From: Fidelibacterota bacterium
GTDB taxonomy: Bacteria > Fidelibacterota > Marinisomatia > SCGC-AAA003-L08 > JACNLC01
NCBI GenBank assembly: GCA_018657495.1
Contig: JABHXA010000025.1
Span: 1 to 32,217 of the forward strand
Length of the DNA stretch: 32,217 nucleotides
Direction: 5' to 3'
Below the pieces are notes generated by a model. The model was not told where the DNA came from and made no database searches. It saw only the letters and a program-made list of their open reading frames with translations. The position numbers and the translations under genes are program-made. The stretch's first letter is position 1. Each line of letters opens with the position of its first letter. Positions 28,542 through 32,217 of this stretch are shown piece after piece.

Positions 28542-29780
28542 ATGCCAAGATCAGGACCAAACAAATATAAAGAGGATATTCTATGTTCCTTTTGTGGATT
28601 ACCACAAAAAGATGTGGGTTTTCTTATTGAAGGTATCGAATCATATATCTGTGAATCATGTGTGGGATTTGCCCAGGAAATTATTGATGAAAGAAAAACT
28701 CCTATTGAAAACTATCCATCTGCAGATCCAAGCACTCCCAGGGAGATTAAAGAAGAACTTGATAAATATATCATTGGCCAGAGTGCTGCTAAAAAAGCAG
28801 TAGCTGTTGCCGTTTACAATCACTATAAACGGATTCAGGAGCAATCAAATGATGATGTAGAATTGGAAAAGAGTAATATTCTCCTGTTAGGTCCGTCTGG
28901 CACTGGAAAAACACTTATTGCCAAAACGCTTGCCAGGATACTTGATGTGCCTTTTGCCATTGCAGATGCCACGGTTCTGACCGAAGCAGGTTATGTCGGT
29001 GAAGATGTGGAGAATATCCTTGTCAGACTTTTCCACGCTGCCGATTATAATGTTGAAGCCACTCAAAGGGGTATTGTTTATATTGATGAGATAGATAAAA
29101 TTGCCAAACGGGACAGCAATGTTTCTATAACCCGTGATGTATCAGGGGAGGGTGTACAACAATCATTGTTGAAAATCCTCGAGGGAACTGAGGCAAAGAT
29201 ACCACCTGAGGGTGGTCGAAAACATCCTGAACAGCCACTCATAACTATAAATACTTCAAACATTTTATTTATTTGTGGCGGTGCTTTTGTCGGCATGGAA
29301 AAACATATAGAGCGACGGGTATCCGGTACTGGTATTGGATTTGATCGTGAAATAAAAGAAAAATTAAAAGATGATCAGTTATTAAAACATGTCCGTCCTG
29401 ATGATTTGATAAATTTTGGATTTATTCCAGAATTGATTGGCCGACTCCCGGTTACGACTGCTTTGGAAGAACTCACTGAAGAAGCGATGAATTCTATATT
29501 AACACAGCCGCGAAACTCACTCATCAAGCAGTATGTACGGTTGTTTGAGATGGAAGGAGTTCAGCTTGAATTCACCAAAACAGCCATTCGCGAAGTTGCC
29601 AAATTGGCAATGAAAAGAAAAACCGGCGCTCGGGCATTAAGATCAATTCTTGAATCGGTTATGCTGGATATAATGTATGAGGTCCCTTCAAAAAAAGATA
29701 TAAATTCATGTGTTATCAATGCAGCAGTCATCACAAAGAACACAAAACCAGTTTACAAAAAAATTGCTAAATCTGCCTGA
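28542..29780 (+). CDS. clpX: ATP-dependent Clp protease ATP-binding subunit ClpX
   Basis: AAA+ unfoldase partner of ClpP. 412 residues. The N-terminal zinc-binding domain has Cys15, Cys18, Cys37 and Cys40. Walker A GPSGTGKT is at 117-124, the pore loop GYVGEDVE at 150-157, and Walker [10 protein letters not shown] at about 178-186. An IGF-type ClpP-docking loop is seen as SGTGIGFDR, with sensor-2 text GARALRS near the end. Last gene of the operon. No strong terminator follows; only a weak AT-rich palindrome is seen 63 bases on. Confidence 0.98.
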   Translation: MPRSGPNKYKEDILCSFCGLPQKDVGFLIEGIESYICESCVGFAQEIIDERKTPIENYPSADPSTPREIKEELDKYIIGQSAAKKAVAVAVYNHYKRIQEQSNDDVELEKSNILLLGPSGTGKTLIAKTLARILDVPFAIADATVLTEAGYVGEDVENILVRLFHAADYNVEATQRGIVYIDEIDKIAKRDSNVSITRDVSGEGVQQSLLKILEGTEAKIPPEGGRKHPEQPLITINTSNILFICGGAFVGMEKHIERRVSGTGIGFDREIKEKLKDDQLLKHVRPDDLINFGFIPELIGRLPVTTALEELTEEAMNSILTQPRNSLIKQYVRLFEMEGVQLEFTKTAIREVAKLAMKRKTGARALRSILESVMLDIMYEVPSKKDINSCVINAAVITKNTKPVYKKIAKSA

Positions 29781-29842
29781 CAGAAATAATTTATAACCTT
29801 AAAACACCTCAAATCAGTCAATTATTGCGCTGAATTATGAAC

Positions 29843-29867
29843 TTATACAATTTTTAGTATTGTATAA
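29843..29867. promoter_or_regulatory. AT-rich inverted repeat between clpX and the repeat protein
   Basis: TTATACAAT and ATTGTATAA, perfect nine-base arms around a seven-base loop. There is no GC core and no T-run, so it is more like an operator than a terminator. It lies about 180 bases before the repeat-protein start. Confidence 0.35.
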
Positions 29868-29919
29868 CATCACCCATCATGATAAATTCTGATCCATTAT
29901 TCAAAAATATTGAATTAAT

Positions 29920-29949
29920 TTGGACAACCAATATTAATACCTTTATATA
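29920..29949 (+). promoter_or_regulatory. Candidate promoter of the repeat-protein gene
   Basis: TTGGAC at 29920-29925 and TATATA at 29944-29949 with 18 bases between. This would give a leader of about 90 bases to ATG 30047. It is a sigma70-like guess in an AT-rich gap; a Bacteroidetes-type TTTG/TAnnTTTG reading does not fit the spacing. Confidence 0.3.
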
Positions 29950-30031
29950 TAGTTTGTAACGGTATCGCTTCATAACCATTTTGGAATACAAGTGTTCATG
30001 TTCAATCACCAACGAAGACTTAAACAATAAT

Positions 30032-30037
30032 AAGGAG
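30032..30037 (+). promoter_or_regulatory. Shine-Dalgarno site of the repeat protein
   Basis: AAGGAG nine bases before ATG 30047, in front of a clear signal peptide. It fixes the start of this open-ended gene. Confidence 0.75.
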
Positions 30038-30046
30038 ATCGGATCG

Positions 30047-32217
30047 ATGAAATCCATTAAAAGTGTGCTAACCAGTGTATTAGCTCTGGTATCAATTTGT
30101 ACAATAGCATTTTCTCAGACTGCAACACTCAGTTTTGGGGAAGTGGATTTAGACGCAGGAACAGCAGAAATTATGATTGATACACCAGGTGAAGTTGCTG
30201 GTTTTCAATTTAACATGAGCGGTTTCTCATTAACAGGTGCTTCAGGTGGTGCCGGAAATCTAGGTGGCTGGCAGGTACAGACATCTGGCAGTGGTACTGT
30301 TTTGGGATTTGTATTTGGCAGTACATATATTCAACCTGGGCTTTCAACACTTACCATTTTATCCTTTTCTGACTTTGACGGAATGCAAGCCTGTATCACC
30401 GATGGTGTGGTATCTGGTCCTCCAGGTGAAGATCCATATGATGTTGCCTATGGCGCTTGCTTCTCAGAAGGTGGTATTGCCGGTTGTATGGATGATGGTG
30501 CCTGTAATTTTGACCCTGATGCTACTGAAGACGATGGCTCCTGTGTTTATCCTGAGGGCTGCAACTTTTGGTGCGAAGGTGATGCTGGTGTTCCAGAAGA
30601 TGAAGATTGTGCTGGTGTCTGCGGCGGTAATGCAGTTTATGATGACTGTGACGTCTGCGACGGTGGTAACACTGATATGGACTGTGCCGGTGTTTGTAAC
30701 GGTAATGCCTACTATGATGATTGCGACGTTTGTGATGATGATCCATCCAATGACTGTGGGCCAACGGGCGCGACTATTTATTATGGGGCCTTCGATGAAG
30801 TCGCTGGAACGGTTGAAATATGGCTTGATACACCAGGACCAGTTGCTGGATTTCAATTTGATGTATCAGGTCTTGCTTTGACTGGTGCTTCAGGTGGCGC
30901 TGGAAATTTAAGTGGCTGGCAGGTGCAGACATCTGGCAGTGGTACTGTTCTGGGTTTTGTATTTGGCTCTACCTATATTCCTACCGGTGATGACCTATTG
31001 ACTGTTCTCTCATTTAGTGGTACTACAGGAATTGAATCATGCTTATCAAATGGCGTTGTAAGTGGTCCTCCCGGAGAAGATCCATATGATGTTAATCTTG
31101 GTGACTGTTTAAGTTTAGGCGATGGACTTCCAGGCTGTATGGACATGGGAGCGTGTAATTATAACCCTGATGTAACTGAAGATGACGGCTCATGCGTTTA
31201 TCCTGAAGGTTGTAACGACTGGTGCGAAGGTGATGCCGGTGGACCTGAAGATGAAGATTGTGCCGGTGATTGTGGTGGCGATGCATATGTAGATGACTGT
31301 GGTGTGTGTGATGGTTTTAATGCTGACATGGATTGTGCTGGTGAATGTTTTGGCAATGCTATGGAAGATTGCGCTGGTGATTGTGGTGGTGATGCCTATG
31401 TAGATGACTGTGGCGTATGTGACGGATTTAATGCCGACATGGATTGTGCCGGTGATTGTTTTGGTAATGCCTACTATGATGATTGCGACGTTTGTGATGA
31501 TGATCCATCCAATGATTGTGAACCAGATGGCGCTACCTTATACTTTGGTGCTGTAGATGTTAATGCTGGAACCGCCGAAGTTTGGCTTGATACACCAGGT
31601 GATGTTGCTGGCTTCCAGTTTGTTGTATCTGGAATATCTCTCACAGGTGCCCATGGCGGTGCTGGTGATTTAAATGGCTGGCAGGTAAGTACTTCCGGTA
31701 ACGGAACCGTTCTTGGTTTTGTATTTGGATCCACCTATATCCCAGCCGGTGATGATTTATTAACCGTACTTGAATTTAGTGATGTAACTGATATGGAATC
31801 TTGTATAACTGATGGTGTAGTAAGTGCACCACCTGGTGAAGATCCATATGGAGTTAGTTATGGTGACTGTTACATATTTGAACCTGGACCTACCACCTGT
31901 GATGATGACTCTGCCTGTAACTATGGTGCCGAAGAAGACTGTTGGTATCCAGAAGATGAAGGCTGGTGTGATTGTGACGCCAATGTAGAAGATTGCGCTG
32001 GTGATTGTGGTGGTGATGCCTATGTAGATGACTGTGGTGTTTGTGACGGATTTAATGCCGACATGGATTGTGCCGGTGATTGTTTTGGTAATGCCTACTA
32101 TGATGATTGCGACGTTTGTGATGATGATCCATCCAATGATTGTGAACCAGATGGCGCTACCTTATACTTTGGTGCTGTAGATGTTAATGCTGGAACCGCC
32201 GAAGTTTGGCTTGATAC
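30047..32217 (+). CDS. Large secreted modular Cys/Asp-rich repeat protein (partial, runs off window)
   Basis: Open for 723 codons to the window edge. Signal peptide MKSIKSVLTSVLALVSICTIAFSQ sets off the mature start near residue 24. A beta-sandwich-like module of about 114 residues repeats at 26-139, 242-355, 496-609 and 704 onward. Each contains A(T)xxxFG, GTxE, DTPGxVAGFQF, SGxGTVLGFVFGSTYI and PPGEDPY. Between modules lie Cys/Asp-rich linkers. One linker type carries ACNYNPDVTEDDGSC-like units (147-170, 364-387 and a worn copy at 618-634), and the other carries DCAGDCGGDAYVDDCGVCDG-like units. Such linkers are common in surface proteins of marine Bacteroidetes and Marinimicrobia and probably bind calcium or form disulphides. 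Likely surface adhesin or structural protein; a C-terminal sorting signal would lie outside. Confidence 0.85.
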   Translation, partial: MKSIKSVLTSVLALVSICTIAFSQTATLSFGEVDLDAGTAEIMIDTPGEVAGFQFNMSGFSLTGASGGAGNLGGWQVQTSGSGTVLGFVFGSTYIQPGLSTLTILSFSDFDGMQACITDGVVSGPPGEDPYDVAYGACFSEGGIAGCMDDGACNFDPDATEDDGSCVYPEGCNFWCEGDAGVPEDEDCAGVCGGNAVYDDCDVCDGGNTDMDCAGVCNGNAYYDDCDVCDDDPSNDCGPTGATIYYGAFDEVAGTVEIWLDTPGPVAGFQFDVSGLALTGASGGAGNLSGWQVQTSGSGTVLGFVFGSTYIPTGDDLLTVLSFSGTTGIESCLSNGVVSGPPGEDPYDVNLGDCLSLGDGLPGCMDMGACNYNPDVTEDDGSCVYPEGCNDWCEGDAGGPEDEDCAGDCGGDAYVDDCGVCDGFNADMDCAGECFGNAMEDCAGDCGGDAYVDDCGVCDGFNADMDCAGDCFGNAYYDDCDVCDDDPSNDCEPDGATLYFGAVDVNAGTAEVWLDTPGDVAGFQFVVSGISLTGAHGGAGDLNGWQVSTSGNGTVLGFVFGSTYIPAGDDLLTVLEFSDVTDMESCITDGVVSAPPGEDPYGVSYGDCYIFEPGPTTCDDDSACNYGAEEDCWYPEDEGWCDCDANVEDCAGDCGGDAYVDDCGVCDGFNADMDCAGDCFGNAYYDDCDVCDDDPSNDCEPDGATLYFGAVDVNAGTAEVWLD
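30122..32217 (+). repeat. Protein-coding module repeats, three full copies and the start of a fourth
   Basis: Modules begin at 30122, 30770, 31532 and 32156, giving periods of 648, 762 and 624 bp, all multiples of three. Linkers vary in the number of Cys-rich units, which explains the unequal period. A 53-base core in the linker, 30701-30753, is identical at 31463-31515 and at 32087-32139, so the linkers exchange sequence more recently than the modules. Confidence 0.85.
31364..32217 (+). repeat. Near-identical 230-bp direct repeat (31364-31593 and 31988-32217)
   Basis: The two copies are 624 bp apart (208 codons) and differ at only two positions by my reading, GGCGTATGT against GGTGTTTGT. 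They cover the Cys-rich linker and the first part of the next module. The identity includes third codon positions, so the duplication or gene conversion is recent. The second copy ends exactly at the window edge. Confidence 0.85.

Noticed and set aside
29781..30046. Intrinsic terminator after clpX
   Set aside because: The only palindrome (29843-29867) has no GC core or T-run.
30264..30881. Plus-strand 205-codon reading frame in the repeat region
   Set aside because: It lies out of phase with the frame starting at 30047, which has a signal peptide, a Shine-Dalgarno site and clear modules. The text is Met/Val-rich nonsense produced by the repeats.
30464..31734. His-rich minus-strand frames in the repeat gene
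   Set aside because: They are complements of GAT/GGT-rich repeat coding sequence, an artefact of composition.
30500..32217. Short regular repeats that might suggest a CRISPR array
   Set aside because: Repeat periods are multiples of three, the repeats encode conserved Cys-rich units in one frame, and there are no unique spacers of constant length. No array was found anywhere, though a Cas6-like gene made me look.

Overview
The window is a gene-dense, AT-rich bacterial chromosome segment with no rRNA, tRNA, CRISPR array, transposase or phage gene that I can see. Several traits fit the Fibrobacterota-Chlorobiota-Bacteroidota neighbourhood, most likely a marine Candidatus Marinimicrobia/SAR406-type organism. 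These are a trigger factor with an eroded PPIase domain, a Cas6b-like orphan of a kind I associate with Bacteroidetes-type genomes, an acetyl-CoA synthetase operon beside an octaheme cytochrome, and a very long secreted Cys/Asp-rich repeat protein with ACNYNP...DDGSC modules. The taxonomic call is inference; no marker RNA is present.

Layout: bases 1-19,823 are almost entirely minus strand. Reading in the direction of transcription from the right, an Fe-S type Rrf2 regulator, an OFA-type MFS carrier and acetyl-CoA synthetase overlap by ATGA junctions and end at a strong terminator. Next come nadA-nadC-nadB (de novo NAD synthesis), an outer-membrane barrel protein, an N-acetylmuramoyl-L-alanine amidase, glutamate racemase and folC. 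These genes are packed with overlaps, and four of them start with TTG. Then follow rho, a Cas6b-like protein that lacks the usual catalytic histidines, a PLP aminotransferase, rpmE, a terminator, and the translation-termination cluster DUF1385-prfA-prmC. The cluster leads into a UbiA-family prenyltransferase cut by the window edge.

At 19.82-19.93 kb a divergent promoter region with nested inverted repeats separates the Rrf2 operon from a 996-residue plus-strand protein. That protein has two receiver-like domains fused to a PEP/pyruvate-binding ATP-grasp domain. From 23.1 to 25.9 kb an eight-haem HAO-family cytochrome (minus) and an outer-membrane porin-like barrel (plus) are transcribed divergently, each closed by a hairpin terminator. 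A small SRPBCC-like protein follows, then the proteostasis operon tig-clpP-clpX.

From 30,047 to the window end there is an open reading frame of at least 723 codons. It encodes a secreted modular protein with about 114-residue beta-sandwich-like modules separated by Cys/Asp-rich linkers. A 230-bp stretch is duplicated with only two mismatches and runs off the window edge.

The items most worth a second look are the histidine-less Cas6b homologue next to rho, the receiver-receiver-PEP/pyruvate-binding protein facing an Fe-S Rrf2 operon, and the repeat protein.
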